Shown piece by piece: positions 35,253 through 44,191 of a DNA stretch of 53,596 bases. A program made the translations under genes and the position numbers. This stretch comes from Streptacidiphilus anmyonensis (GTDB lineage Bacteria > Actinomycetota > Actinomycetes > Streptomycetales > Streptomycetaceae), in contig NZ_BBPQ01000037.1 of the NCBI RefSeq assembly GCF_000787855.1, positions 1-53,596 on the forward strand. Reading direction: 5' to 3'. The notes under the pieces are model-generated. The model made no database searches and was not told where the DNA came from. It worked only from the letters and a program-made list of their open reading frames with translations. The stretch's first letter is position 1. Each line of letters starts with the position of its first letter.

Positions 35253-36548
35253 CTACGGCGCGCCGACCCCGGCGTCCTCGTCGAACCCGCCGTCCTCGTC
35301 GAACCCGCCGTCCTCGCCCTCCTCGCCGTCCTCGGCGTTCTCCGCGACCTCCTCGACCTCCTCGCGGGAGATGCCGAGCAGGTAGAGCACGGTGTCGAGG
35401 AACGGGACGTTCACCGCCGTGTGCGCGGCCTCGCGGACGACCGGCTTGGCGTTGAAGGCCACGCCGAGGCCGGCCGTGTTCAGCATGTCCAGGTCGTTGG
35501 CCCCGTCGCCGATCGCCACGGTCTGCTCCAGCGGCACGCCCGCCTCGGCGGCGAAGCGGCGGAGCATGGCGGCCTTGCCGGCCCGGTCCACGATGTCGCC
35601 GACGACGCGGCCGGTGAAGTGGCCGTCCTCGACCTCGAGGGTGTTGGCGGCGGCGAAGTCCAGGCCGAGCCGCTCGGCCAGGTCGTCGGTGACCTGGGTG
35701 AAGCCGCCGGACACGATGCCGACCTGGTAGCCGAGCCGCTTCAGCGTGCGGATCAGGGTGCGCGCGCCCGGGGTCAGCCGGACCTCGGAGCGGACCTTGT
35801 CCACGACGTTCGCGTCCAGACCGGCGAGCAGGGCGACGCGGGCTCGCAGCGACTCGGCGAAGTCCAGCTCACCGCGCATCGCGGCGGCGGTGACCTCGGC
35901 GACCTTCTCCTCGCAGCCGGCGTGGGCGGCGAAGAGCTCGATCACCTCGTCCTGGATCAGCGTCGAGTCGACGTCCATGACGACCAGCCGCTTGGCCTTG
36001 CGCTGCAGCCCGGACGCCACCACGGCCACGTCCACGCGCCGTGCGGCCGCCTCCGGCGCGAGCGCCGCCCGCAGGACCTCCGTCGGCACGCCGGACACCG
36101 CGAGCTCGACGGCGATCACCGGGTACTTCGCGAGACGGAAGACACGGTCGATGTTGCCGCCCGTCTCGGTGATGTGCGTACTGAGCGCCGCGATGGCGCC
36201 GGCGGGCAGCGGGTTGCCGAGGATCGTGACGTGGGACCGGCCCTCCCCTCGGGGGCGGTTGTCGCCCAGACCGGAGATCACCTCGGCGTCCAGGTGGCTG
36301 CTCTCGGCCCACTGGTGGACCTGGGCCCGCAGCTCGCCGTCGTTGGGCGGTGCGGTCACGAGCGCGCAGAGGACTATCCGCCCCCGGGTGACGACCTGCT
36401 CGAAGTCGACGACGTCGACGCCGTAGTCGGCGAGCGTGGCGAACAGCCCGGACGTCAGCCCGGGGCGGTCCTTGCCGAAGACCTTGACCAGAAGGGTCGG
36501 CGTGTCCGGAGCGAGGCTGGCTGCGATGGCGGCAGTCTTAGCGTTCAT
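35253..36548 (-). CDS. serB: phosphoserine phosphatase with N-terminal ACT domain
   Basis: 431 residues. A double ACT-like region is followed by the HAD phosphatase: motif I VVMDVDSTLIQDE, motif II VSGG, motif III Lys in DRAGKAAML, motif IV IGDGANDLDML. It performs the last step of serine synthesis. The last 35 residues are an acidic tail (EEVEEVAENAEDGEE... then GFDED twice) that is not part of the fold and comes from an 18-bp repeat. ATG 36548 has GGTGAG four bases upstream. The 340-base gap to the divergent yaaA gene holds only promoter elements. Confidence 0.95.
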   Translation of the reverse strand: MNAKTAAIAASLAPDTPTLLVKVFGKDRPGLTSGLFATLADYGVDVVDFEQVVTRGRIVLCALVTAPPNDGELRAQVHQWAESSHLDAEVISGLGDNRPRGEGRSHVTILGNPLPAGAIAALSTHITETGGNIDRVFRLAKYPVIAVELAVSGVPTEVLRAALAPEAAARRVDVAVVASGLQRKAKRLVVMDVDSTLIQDEVIELFAAHAGCEEKVAEVTAAAMRGELDFAESLRARVALLAGLDANVVDKVRSEVRLTPGARTLIRTLKRLGYQVGIVSGGFTQVTDDLAERLGLDFAAANTLEVEDGHFTGRVVGDIVDRAGKAAMLRRFAAEAGVPLEQTVAIGDGANDLDMLNTAGLGVAFNAKPVVREAAHTAVNVPFLDTVLYLLGISREEVEEVAENAEDGEEGEDGGFDEDGGFDEDAGVGAP

Positions 36549-36846
36549 GGTGCTCACCAGGCTACCGAGTGCGCGCCCGCACCCGAACGCGTGTCCCGCC
36601 ACCCGGACAGGTGACTGCACCGTCGCTCGACGCACTCTCCAGGGGCGCGAGGCGCGGCAGGACGGCTGCTTCGCCTCGTACGCCCCACAGGCCACGGCTC
36701 ACAGGCCACGGACCACGGATCCCACCGGGGGTTCGGGCGCGCGCGGACCGGTTTCGGGCGAGGCACGGTCCGGGCACAGCCGCTCACGGCCCGGCCGGAA
36801 CGGTCGGCCGGAAGGCGCGGCCGCCGGGGGGCCGGGCGGGACCCCC

Positions 36847-36852
36847 TAGAGT
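36847..36852 (+). promoter_or_regulatory. -10 element of the YaaA-family gene
   Basis: A TAGAGT hexamer 37 bases before the start codon suits a leadered transcript; the SD site GAGGAG is in that leader. The rest of the 340-base gap to serB shows nothing clearer. Confidence 0.5.
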
Positions 36853-36888
36853 GGTCGGCGGGAAGACCGTGTCTTGAGGAGTCACTCA

Positions 36889-37683
36889 GTGCTGGTGCTG
36901 TTGCCGCCGTCGGAGGGCAAGGCCGCGACCGGGGAGGGAGCGCCGCTCGATCTCGGGTCGCTCGTGCTGCCGGGTCTGACCGGGGCGCGGGAGGCCGTGC
37001 TGGACGCACTGGTCGCGCTGTGCCGGGAGGACGAGGGGACCGCGCTGGAGGTGCTCGGGATCGGCGAGGGCCTGCGGGGCGAGCTCGCGCGGAACGCGGA
37101 GCTGCGGACGGCGGCCGCGCTGCCCGCGGGCGGCCTGTACACGGGCGTGCTGTACGACAACCTCGGGCTGGCCGAGCTCGCGCCGTCGGCGCGTGCCCGC
37201 GCCGAGGAGAGCATCGTGGTGTTCTCGGGCCTGTGGGGCGTCGTGCGGATCACCGACCGGATCCCGCCCTACCGCTGCTCCGGCGGGACGAAGCTGCCGA
37301 GGCTCGGCGGCCTGGCCGCGCACTGGCGCAAGCCGATGGCGGCCGCGATGCCGGAGCTCGCCGGGGACGGTCTGGTGCTGGACCTGCGTTCGTCCGCGTA
37401 CGCGGCGCTGTGGAAGCCGACCGGCGAGGTGGCGTCGCGCACGGCCACCGTGCGCGTGCTGCACGAGCGGGTGGTGAACGGCGTGACCAAGCGGTCCGTG
37501 GTGAGCCACTTCAACAAGGCGACCAAGGGCCGCCTGCTGCGGCAGCTGCTGGAGTCCGGCGCGGAGCCGGGCTCGCCCGCCGAGCTGGTGGACGCGCTGC
37601 GCGACGCGAAGTTCACCGTGGAGACGCAGGCGCCCACGGCCGGGAAGCCGTGGGCGCTGGACGTGGTCGTCGCCGAGCTGTGA
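36889..37683 (+). CDS. YaaA family (DUF328) protein
   Basis: A 264-residue protein of the peroxide-stress/DNA-binding YaaA family: LPPSEGKAA at the N-terminus, YTGVLYDNLGL, SGLWGVVRITDRIPPYRCSGG and VSHFNKATKGRLLRQL. Members are linked to protection from oxidative DNA damage. GTG 36889 has GAGGAG seven bases upstream, better than the TTG at 36874. Confidence 0.9.
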   Translation: MLVLLPPSEGKAATGEGAPLDLGSLVLPGLTGAREAVLDALVALCREDEGTALEVLGIGEGLRGELARNAELRTAAALPAGGLYTGVLYDNLGLAELAPSARARAEESIVVFSGLWGVVRITDRIPPYRCSGGTKLPRLGGLAAHWRKPMAAAMPELAGDGLVLDLRSSAYAALWKPTGEVASRTATVRVLHERVVNGVTKRSVVSHFNKATKGRLLRQLLESGAEPGSPAELVDALRDAKFTVETQAPTAGKPWALDVVVAEL

Positions 37684-37720
37684 GGCCCGGATCACCGGGA
37701 TCGCCGGGATCACCGGAGGG

Positions 37721-37749
37721 GACTACGCGGGGGTGCCGCCCGCGTAGTC
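37721..37749. terminator. bidirectional hairpin terminator
   Basis: An 11-bp stem (37721-37731 with 37739-37749) spans the stop codon of the PLD-like gene and follows the YaaA stop by 40 bases. The genes converge here, so one hairpin can serve both. Confidence 0.75.
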
Positions 37750-38709
37750 GCTGTTGAACGCGGTCTCGATGGTGCCCGCGACGCCGCTGTCGGTCAGGAT
37801 GATGCCCAGCTCGCGGTTGTTGCCCAGGGAGTTGGACGTGATGTTCATCGACCCGGCCTCGACCTTCTGGGTCGACAGGCCGTAGTCGGCGACGATCGCC
37901 TTGGCGTGGATGTAGAAGCCGGTGCTGGAGGAGTAGCCCACCACCGTGCCGCCCGCGCTCTTGATCTGGGAGACCTCGCTGGAGTAGCTGCCCGGGGTCT
38001 CCAGCACCACGCGCACCTTCACGCCCGCCTTGGCGCGGGCGGCGATGGCGTTCACGACGGCCGAGTCGCTGAACTCCTCCTCCTCGACGTCGAGGGTCTT
38101 GGTCGCGCCGTTGATGACGCTGAGCAGCCGGGTCTGCGCGTCGGTGGGCGACCAGAGCAGGTTGTCGCCGTCGCCGGGGGTGACCGAAGTGTGCGCGTAG
38201 TCCGCGTTGAAGACCTTCTCGATCGCGGCGACGTCGTTGGCGTCGTTGTCGAGGACGCCGTAGTCGCGGCTGGTCGAGTAGTACTTCGAGGTGAGGTTGC
38301 CGGTGAGGACCAGCGAGGTGGCGCCGTCGACCGTGATGGTCTTCTGGTGCGTGTAGACGTACGAGGTGGACGAGTACACGACGCCGACGCCGGCGCTCTT
38401 GAGCGCGCTGTAGGCCGAGCTGTTGGTCGAGGTCTCCTTCTCGTCGAGGATGACCCGGACGGTGACGCCGGCCTTCTTGCGGGCGATCAGGTCATTGACG
38501 GCCGTAGTGTCGCTGAGCTCGTACATCGTCATGTCGAGCGTCTTGGTGGCCGAGTTGATGAAGTTGTAGATCGTCGGCTCGCTGCTGCCGAGGTTGAAGA
38601 CGAACGCCGAGTAGCTCGCGGCGTGTGCGGGGAGGGCGGTGGCGAACAGTGCGGCGCCGGCGGCGAGCGCGACGGTGGCGGTGGCGCGGCTTCTGCCCTT
38701 GCGGGACAT
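37723..38709 (-). CDS. secreted phospholipase-D-like protein
   Basis: 328 residues. A Sec signal peptide (MSRKGRSRATATVALAAGAALFATALPAHA, cleaved after ALPAHA) precedes two PLD repeats. Each has the HKD motif: HQKTITVDG with GNLT, and HAKAIVADY with GSMN. PLD-type enzymes cleave phosphodiester bonds of lipids or nucleic acids. It is smaller than typical streptomycete PLD (about 500), so it may act on nucleic acid or be a minimal type. ATG 38709 has AGGAG five bases upstream. Confidence 0.85.
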   Translation of the reverse strand: MSRKGRSRATATVALAAGAALFATALPAHAASYSAFVFNLGSSEPTIYNFINSATKTLDMTMYELSDTTAVNDLIARKKAGVTVRVILDEKETSTNSSAYSALKSAGVGVVYSSTSYVYTHQKTITVDGATSLVLTGNLTSKYYSTSRDYGVLDNDANDVAAIEKVFNADYAHTSVTPGDGDNLLWSPTDAQTRLLSVINGATKTLDVEEEEFSDSAVVNAIAARAKAGVKVRVVLETPGSYSSEVSQIKSAGGTVVGYSSSTGFYIHAKAIVADYGLSTQKVEAGSMNITSNSLGNNRELGIILTDSGVAGTIETAFNSDYAGGTPA

Positions 38710-38846
38710 GCGTTCTCCTAGGGAGTTGACGGAGAGCCAGTGACCTTGCCAGGAGTGGTCGGCCGACCGTCCACCAGAACACCACGCGCGTAGACAGCAC
38801 GGGAAGCTGTCGGCGGTTAAATGTGCATGACCACTACACAACGCAC

Positions 38847-38876
38847 ACAGGGAGGCCCTGTGCAGGGCCTCCCTGT
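38847..38876 (-). terminator. hairpin terminator of the RNase H operon
   Basis: A perfect 14-bp stem (38847-38860 with 38863-38876) closes a 2-base loop, 25 bases past the stop at 38902. It separates this operon from the PLD-like gene. Confidence 0.85.
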
Positions 38877-38901
38877 ACGAACTCTCCAGCAACCCCGCTG
38901 G

Positions 38902-40140
38902 TCAGCGCAGATGTGAGGTGTCGTTGAAAAGCCTGAGCGACGCGTTGCCGTCCGCATAGAACTGGACAGCGGACACAGCCGCCGCACTCAGCTCCATCCG
39001 GTACAGCGCCTCCGTCGGCGCGCCCAGGGCGAGTCGGACGAGCGACTTGATCGGCGTCACGTGCGAGACCACCAGGACCGTGCGTCCGGCGTAGCGGGCC
39101 AGCAGCCGGTCGCGCGCGGCGGCCACGCGACGGCCGACGGCGACGAAGCTCTCCCCGTCCGGCGGGGCCGTCCGCGGGGAGGCCAACCAGGCGTCCAGGG
39201 CCTCGGGCTGACGCTCCTTCACCTCGGCGAAGGTGAGCCCCTCGAACGAGCCGAAGTCGGCCTCGCGCAGCGCCTCCTCGACGCGGACCTCGAGGCCCAG
39301 CACGTCGGCGACCGCCTGCGCGGTCTCCCGGCAGCGGCGCAGCGGCGAGCTGACGATCGCCTCGACGGTGCCGTGCGCGGCGAGGGCCGCGGCGGCGCGC
39401 TCGGCCTGCCAGCGCCCGCGCTCGGAGAGCGCCGGGTCGCCGCCGCCGCTGCCGGAGAAGCGCTTCTCCGGCGTCAGCGCGGTCTCGCCGTGGCGCAGCA
39501 GTACGAAGGTGGTGGGCTTGCCCATGTCCGCGGGCGCGGCCCAGCCCGCGGGAGCGGTGACCGTCGGCTGCGGCAGCGGCAGGGGCTCGGCGACCGGCTG
39601 TCCCGGGACCGGCTCGGCGGAAGGGCCGGAGACCGGTGCGACGGAGACCATTGCGGCGGTGACCGGCGACGCCTGCGGGGGCAGCTTCGGCTCCCAGGCA
39701 CGGCCCGCCTGGCCCGCGTCCATCGCCTCGTTGGCGAGCCGGTCCGCGTGCTTGTTCTCCTTGCGCGGCACCCAGCGGTACTGCACCTGCCCCTCCAGGA
39801 AAGCCGTACGGGCCTCGGCCGCGAGCGGCTTCATGTCCGGATGCCTGACCTGCCAGCGGCCGGACATCTGCTCCACGACGAGCTTGGAGTCCATCCGCAC
39901 CTCGACCGCGGCGGCCGGGTCGATCGCGGCGGCCGCGCGCAGGCCGGCGATCAGGCCGCGGTACTCGGCCACGTTGTTGGTGACGCGGCCGAGGTACTCG
40001 GCCGCCTCCGCCAGCACCTCGCCGGTGTCGCCGTCGCGCACGACCGCGCCGTAGCCGGCGGGGCCGGGGTTGCCCCGCGACCCGCCGTCGGCCTCGACGA
40101 CGAACCGGCGACCCCCCGGAGCGCTCCCGCCGGTCGTCAC
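38902..40140 (-). CDS. bifunctional RNase HI / acid phosphatase (CobC-like)
   Basis: 412 residues. Residues about 8-145 form RNase HI with its acidic site: Asp in EADGGSRGNPGPAGYG, Glu in NNVAEYRGL, Asp in RMDSKLVV and Asp in KHADRLAN. A Pro/Ala/Val-rich linker follows. The C-terminal histidine phosphatase starts LLRHGET and has ADFGSFEG and VSHVTPIKS. It removes RNA from RNA-DNA hybrids and probably dephosphorylates alpha-ribazole or a similar substrate. GTG 40140 overlaps the zinc-ribbon gene stop by 4 bases. Confidence 0.9.
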   Translation of the reverse strand: MTTGGSAPGGRRFVVEADGGSRGNPGPAGYGAVVRDGDTGEVLAEAAEYLGRVTNNVAEYRGLIAGLRAAAAIDPAAAVEVRMDSKLVVEQMSGRWQVRHPDMKPLAAEARTAFLEGQVQYRWVPRKENKHADRLANEAMDAGQAGRAWEPKLPPQASPVTAAMVSVAPVSGPSAEPVPGQPVAEPLPLPQPTVTAPAGWAAPADMGKPTTFVLLRHGETALTPEKRFSGSGGGDPALSERGRWQAERAAAALAAHGTVEAIVSSPLRRCRETAQAVADVLGLEVRVEEALREADFGSFEGLTFAEVKERQPEALDAWLASPRTAPPDGESFVAVGRRVAAARDRLLARYAGRTVLVVSHVTPIKSLVRLALGAPTEALYRMELSAAAVSAVQFYADGNASLRLFNDTSHLR

Positions 40141-40880
40141 AGACCGGACTCCGAGGTGCGGATCAGGATGCGTCCGCAGTTCTCGCAGCGCACGACCTCG
40201 TCCGCGGCGGCGGAGCGCACGGCGCCGAGGTCGGTGATGGACAGCTCCACCCGGCAGCCCTCGCAACGGCGCTGGAAAAGGCGCGCCGCGCCGACGCCGG
40301 CGTTCTGCGTGCGCAGGCGGGTGTAGAGCTTCATCAGGTCGGCCGGAATGGCGGCGGCCAGGGTCTCGCGGTCGCGGGTGACCTTCTCCACCTCGGCGTC
40401 GATCGAGCCGTAGGAGGTGGCGCGGCGCTCCTCGGCCTCCTTGACGGAGCGCTCGGCCTCGTCGCGGCGGGCCGTCATCTCGCTGACGCGGGTCTGCCCC
40501 GACTCGAGCCGCTCCATGATCTCCAGGACCACGTCCTCCAGGTCGCTCTGGCGCTTGGCCAGCGAGCCGACCTCGTGCTGGAGGTTGGTGAGGTCCTTGG
40601 CGGAGCCGACCGAGCCGGAGTCGAGCAGCTTCTGGTTGCGGGCGGCACGCTGGCGCACCTGGTCGACGTCCTGCTCGGCCTTGGTGAGCTCGCGCTGGGT
40701 GTCGCTCAGCTGGGTCTCCGCGGCGACGGTGAGCGAGCGCAGCTGGGCGAGGTCGGTGGAACGCTGCTCGATCTCGGCGTGCTCGGGCAGCGTCCGCCGA
40801 CGGTGGGCGAGCTGGTCGAGGCGGGAGTCGAGTGCCTGCAGGTCCAGCAGGCGGATCTGGTCGGCGGGCGCGGCGTTCAG
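40137..40880 (-). CDS. zinc-ribbon coiled-coil protein with probable CTG start
   Basis: 247 residues. It opens with APADQIRLLDLQALDSRLDQLAHRRR, then a long coiled coil to about 170, and a C-terminal zinc ribbon: RRCEGCRVEL with VRCENCGRIL (two CxxC knuckles). It is probably a nucleic-acid or RNase partner, as it lies between Nif3 and RNase H. In this frame no ATG, GTG or TTG lies upstream of a mid-coiled-coil GTG at 40658. The best start is CTG 40880, six bases after GAGGAG. Confidence 0.85.
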   Translation of the reverse strand: MNAAPADQIRLLDLQALDSRLDQLAHRRRTLPEHAEIEQRSTDLAQLRSLTVAAETQLSDTQRELTKAEQDVDQVRQRAARNQKLLDSGSVGSAKDLTNLQHEVGSLAKRQSDLEDVVLEIMERLESGQTRVSEMTARRDEAERSVKEAEERRATSYGSIDAEVEKVTRDRETLAAAIPADLMKLYTRLRTQNAGVGAARLFQRRCEGCRVELSITDLGAVRSAAADEVVRCENCGRILIRTSESGL

Positions 40881-40890
40881 GGGGAGCTCC

Positions 40891-41736
40891 TCAGACGGTG
40901 GTCGGTGCGAAAGACATGGGGGCGTGCGCGGTCCACGGGTCGGTGACGTGGGTGGACACCCGCGTCGAAAGGCCCCAGCCGTGCTTCTCGGAGACGGCCA
41001 GCAGCGCGCTCTCGGCGCTGCGCAGCCAGGGCCACTCGGTGGCCCAGTGGGCGGCGTCGACCAGGGCGATGTCCGCGTGCTCGCGGGCCTCGGAGGCCGG
41101 GTGGTGGCGCAGGTCGGCAGTGACGTAGGCGTCGACGCCGGCGGCGCGGACCTGGGCGAAGAAGCTGTCGCCGGAGCCGCCGCAGACCGCGACGCGGCGC
41201 ACGGGGCGGTCCGGGTCCCCTGCGGCGCGCACGCCCTGGGCGGTGGCGGGCAGACCGGCCGCGACGCGGGCGGCGAAGGCGGCGAGCGGCTCGGGGGCGG
41301 GCAGCTCGCCGATCCGGCCGGTGCCGCGGCGTCCCGCCGGGTCGGTCGGGTCCGGGATCAGCGGGCCCGTCACGCGCAGGCCGACGGCCTCGGCGAGGGC
41401 GTCGGAGACGCCCGGGTCGGCGACGTCGGCGTTGGTGTGCGCGACCATCAGCGCGATGCCCTGGCGGACCAGGGTGTGCACGACCTTGCCCTTGAAGGTG
41501 TCGGCCGCCACGGTCGTGGTGCCGCGCAGGTAGAGCGGGTGGTGCGTGACGACGAGCTGGGCGCCGAAGGCGACGGCCTCGTCGACGACGGCCTGCACCG
41601 GATCGACGGCGAACAGGACGCGGCTGACCTCGTCCTCCGGGTCACCGCAGACCAGACCGACGGCGTCCCAGGACTCGGCCCAGGCGGGCGGGTAGAGCTC
41701 GTCGAGGGCTCGGCGGACGTCGGAGAGTTTCGGCAC
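40891..41736 (-). CDS. Nif3-like dinuclear metal center hexameric protein (YbgI family)
   Basis: 281 residues. Conserved motifs appear in order: WDAVGLVCG, VVTHHPLYLRG, VAHTNADVA, VTADLRHHPASEA and DAAHWATEWP. These supply the His/Asp/Glu metal ligands. Biochemical role is unclear; proposed as a GTP cyclohydrolase-like or hydrolytic enzyme. GTG 41736 lies 7 bases after a minus-strand TACCCT (41744-41749) without a ribosome-binding site, suggesting a leaderless start. It opens the operon with the zinc-ribbon and RNase H genes. Confidence 0.9.
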   Translation of the reverse strand: MPKLSDVRRALDELYPPAWAESWDAVGLVCGDPEDEVSRVLFAVDPVQAVVDEAVAFGAQLVVTHHPLYLRGTTTVAADTFKGKVVHTLVRQGIALMVAHTNADVADPGVSDALAEAVGLRVTGPLIPDPTDPAGRRGTGRIGELPAPEPLAAFAARVAAGLPATAQGVRAAGDPDRPVRRVAVCGGSGDSFFAQVRAAGVDAYVTADLRHHPASEAREHADIALVDAAHWATEWPWLRSAESALLAVSEKHGWGLSTRVSTHVTDPWTAHAPMSFAPTTV

Positions 41737-41884
41737 GTGTCCGAGGGTATCGCGGCGCGGTGGCCGCATCGGACAGCGCGCAAGGTTACGGGCCGAGAAG
41801 GAGCTCCACCCGTACGAGTGATGTATCCGCGATCCCGTGCGAGCGGCGCACGCCCGTCAGTAGCTTCGGTGGTGCGGACGGGCC

Positions 41885-41990
41885 CCACCGAGGAGGCCCA
41901 CCGAGGAGGGCCCGGCCAAGCCCTGAACAAGCGAGCCAGAACAAGCGAGCCTGAACAGCGAACGCGAACAAGCGAGCCCGAACGACGCGA
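41885..41990 (+). repeat. short tandem repeats between Nif3 and the S9 peptidase
   Basis: Two copies of a 14-base ccaccgaggaggcc-like unit (about 41885-41911) are followed by four or five copies of a 14-base gaacaagcgagcc-like unit (41926-41990, one degenerate). The 368-base gap 41737-42104 otherwise shows a TAGCTT -10-like hexamer near 41860 and no gene. Confidence 0.65.
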
Positions 41991-42104
41991 GCGGCTCCCG
42001 TGAGCTCTTCCGGACGCTGCGCGCCTGCCCTTCTCCTGCCCTTCTCCTGATCCTTCCGTTTCCGGCGACGTGCATCGTCCCGACCGAGCTGCGGTGGTGC
42101 ATCC

Positions 42105-44102
42105 ATGACCGCGATCCCCCTCACCGTCCCTCCCCGCGTCGGCGCCGCCACCGGGTCGGCGGCGCCGGCCGCCGCCGCGCTGCGGCGCGTCAGCTTCACC
42201 TTCGCCGCCGACGGCTCGCACGCCGCATGCCTGGCGGCCGAGGCCGACGGCCGGTGGTTCGTGGAGAGCTGGCGGCTGGGCGGGGCCCCGGGCGAGGTCT
42301 GCGCGCCGCAACCGCTGCGCCCGGGCGCCGGCGGGCGGCGCTCGGAGGACGTCCACTCGCAGCTCGTCGCGCTGACCGACGGCCGGGTGCTGATCTGCCG
42401 TCACGAGGGCGCGCAGCAGCAGCTGGTCGTGCGCGGCACGGACGGCCAGGCGGACCTGTCGGCGGGCCGCCTCCACCAGGCGGGCGTACGGCTGCTGCCG
42501 CTGCCCGCTCCGGGGGCGGGCGCGCCGGTCGCCCTCGCGCTGGGCACGGACGGGGAGAGGTCCACCATGGTCTGGCTGGTCAGCGCGGACGGGGTCTCCG
42601 CGCCGCAGCCGGTCGCCGAGCTGCCCGGTCTCTACGGCGGCGGCGTCTGGCTGGACCGGGGCGGCCGGCTGCTCGGCCTGGACCGCCTGGAGCGTCGGGC
42701 CGACGGCACGGGCCGGGTCAAGACGGTCGTGCTGGACCTCGTCTCGGGCGGGCTCTCGCCGCTGCTCGAGCTCACCGAGCACAGCAACGACCGCCTCGCC
42801 GCCTGCGATCCGGCCGGTGGTCTGATCCTGGTCCGCAGCGACGCGCCGGGTGAGGACCGTCTCGGTTGGGGCCGCCTCGGCTCGGACGAGCCGCTGCGCT
42901 TCCCCGAGTGCCTGCGCGGCGGGCAGCACTTCCTCCGCCCCGTCGCGATCGAGCCGGGCCGCAACCGGGTGGCGGTCCAGGCGGACTGGGGCGCCGGTTC
43001 GACGCTGGCGCTGTGGGAGCCGGGCGGCACGCGGCTCGAACCGCTGCCGATCCCGCCCGGTCGCTTCGGCGGCGTGGCGCACTGGTCGGCGGCGGGCCTG
43101 CGGATGCCCTACTCGGCGCCGGACCAGCCGGCGGCGATGGCCTCGATCGACGTCGACCTGCTGCTGAGCGGCGAGACGCGGCCGCTGCCGCAGCCGGAGA
43201 GGCCCCGGCTGGCGCCGGTGCAGGGCGGTCGGGCCGGGTTGGCCAGCGTGGTCCAGGTCATACCGCAGCCCGTGGAGACCGGCTGGCGACTGGACGGCAG
43301 CACCCGGCGCGGCGACGGCCGCCCCTGGGAGAGCGCGCGGACGGTCACCCTGCCGGGAGCCGCGGGCCCGGTAGAGGGCGTCGTCTACGGCGGCGAGGAG
43401 TGGCTGACCGCAGAGCACCTGGTCATGGCCCTGCACGGCGGCCCCGCCGACGCCTGGCACCTGGAGTTCGAGCCGACCTTGCAGCGGTTGGCGGCGGAGG
43501 GCATGGCCGTGGTCGCCCCCAACCAGCGCGGCAGCACGGGTTACGGCGTCGAGCACGCCCAGGCCGTCCAGCACGCCTGGGGCGGGCCGGATCTGGAGGA
43601 CGTGCTGACACTGCTGCAGAGCATCGGCGGCCAGCGCGAGTCGCTGGGCCTCGGCCGGGTGGCCCTGTTCGGCGTCAGTTACGGCGCGTTCCTCGCGCTG
43701 CTGGCGGCCGGCACCGCCCCGGATCTGGTCACGCGGGTGGCGGCGGTCTCCCCGTTCCTCTCCGGCGCGCGCCTGGCCGCCGACGCGGGCCCCGCGGTGC
43801 GCGGTCTCACCGAGCGGATGGGCGCGGCGACGGATCTGCCCGACGGTCCACGCGACGTCCTGCTGCTGTGCCACCGGCTGACGGCGGAGGTGCTGGTCGT
43901 CCACGGAGACCGGGACGAGGTCGTGCCCGTCACGCAATCACGGTTGCTGCGCCAGGAGTTGCTGCGGATCGGCCGGGTGGAGGGGGTCGACTTCCAGTAC
44001 GTGGAGGCGGCACGTGCGGGCCACGAGGTGCTCGCCGAGGAGGGTGCGCCACTGTTGCAGGAGTTGTTGGCGAGTTTTTTGAGGAGCGTGCGAACGGTGT
44101 GA
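42105..44102 (+). CDS. S9 family prolyl oligopeptidase-type peptidase
   Basis: 665 residues. An N-terminal beta-propeller-like part (to about 390) precedes an alpha/beta hydrolase: oxyanion region LHGGPADAWHLEFEP, nucleophile GVSYGAFLALLAAG, catalytic Asp in VVHGDRDEVVPVTQS and His in ARAGHEVL. No signal peptide, so it acts in the cytoplasm on short peptides. The start ATG 42105 has GGTGG 8 bases upstream. A 44-residue repeat protein follows, possibly as a substrate (inference). Confidence 0.9.
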   Translation: MTAIPLTVPPRVGAATGSAAPAAAALRRVSFTFAADGSHAACLAAEADGRWFVESWRLGGAPGEVCAPQPLRPGAGGRRSEDVHSQLVALTDGRVLICRHEGAQQQLVVRGTDGQADLSAGRLHQAGVRLLPLPAPGAGAPVALALGTDGERSTMVWLVSADGVSAPQPVAELPGLYGGGVWLDRGGRLLGLDRLERRADGTGRVKTVVLDLVSGGLSPLLELTEHSNDRLAACDPAGGLILVRSDAPGEDRLGWGRLGSDEPLRFPECLRGGQHFLRPVAIEPGRNRVAVQADWGAGSTLALWEPGGTRLEPLPIPPGRFGGVAHWSAAGLRMPYSAPDQPAAMASIDVDLLLSGETRPLPQPERPRLAPVQGGRAGLASVVQVIPQPVETGWRLDGSTRRGDGRPWESARTVTLPGAAGPVEGVVYGGEEWLTAEHLVMALHGGPADAWHLEFEPTLQRLAAEGMAVVAPNQRGSTGYGVEHAQAVQHAWGGPDLEDVLTLLQSIGGQRESLGLGRVALFGVSYGAFLALLAAGTAPDLVTRVAAVSPFLSGARLAADAGPAVRGLTERMGAATDLPDGPRDVLLLCHRLTAEVLVVHGDRDEVVPVTQSRLLRQELLRIGRVEGVDFQYVEAARAGHEVLAEEGAPLLQELLASFLRSVRTV

Positions 44103-44131
44103 ACCGGTGGGAACGGCGTGCACGGGGCTAC

Positions 44132-44137
44132 TAGGGT
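44132..44137 (+). promoter_or_regulatory. -10 element before the 44-residue ORF
   Basis: A TAGGGT hexamer 54 bases before ATG 44192 suggests its own promoter rather than read-through from the peptidase gene. Confidence 0.4.
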
Positions 44138-44191
44138 GGGTCACCAGCACGAATGCCGGAAGACAGAACAAACACGGAGAAGACGACTCTC

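Noticed and set aside
41926-41990. Possible CRISPR array
   Set aside because: Units are 14 bases and contiguous with no spacers; no cas genes.
41448-43937. 829-residue leftward frame
   Set aside because: Antisense to the S9 peptidase and overlapping Nif3; not protein-like.
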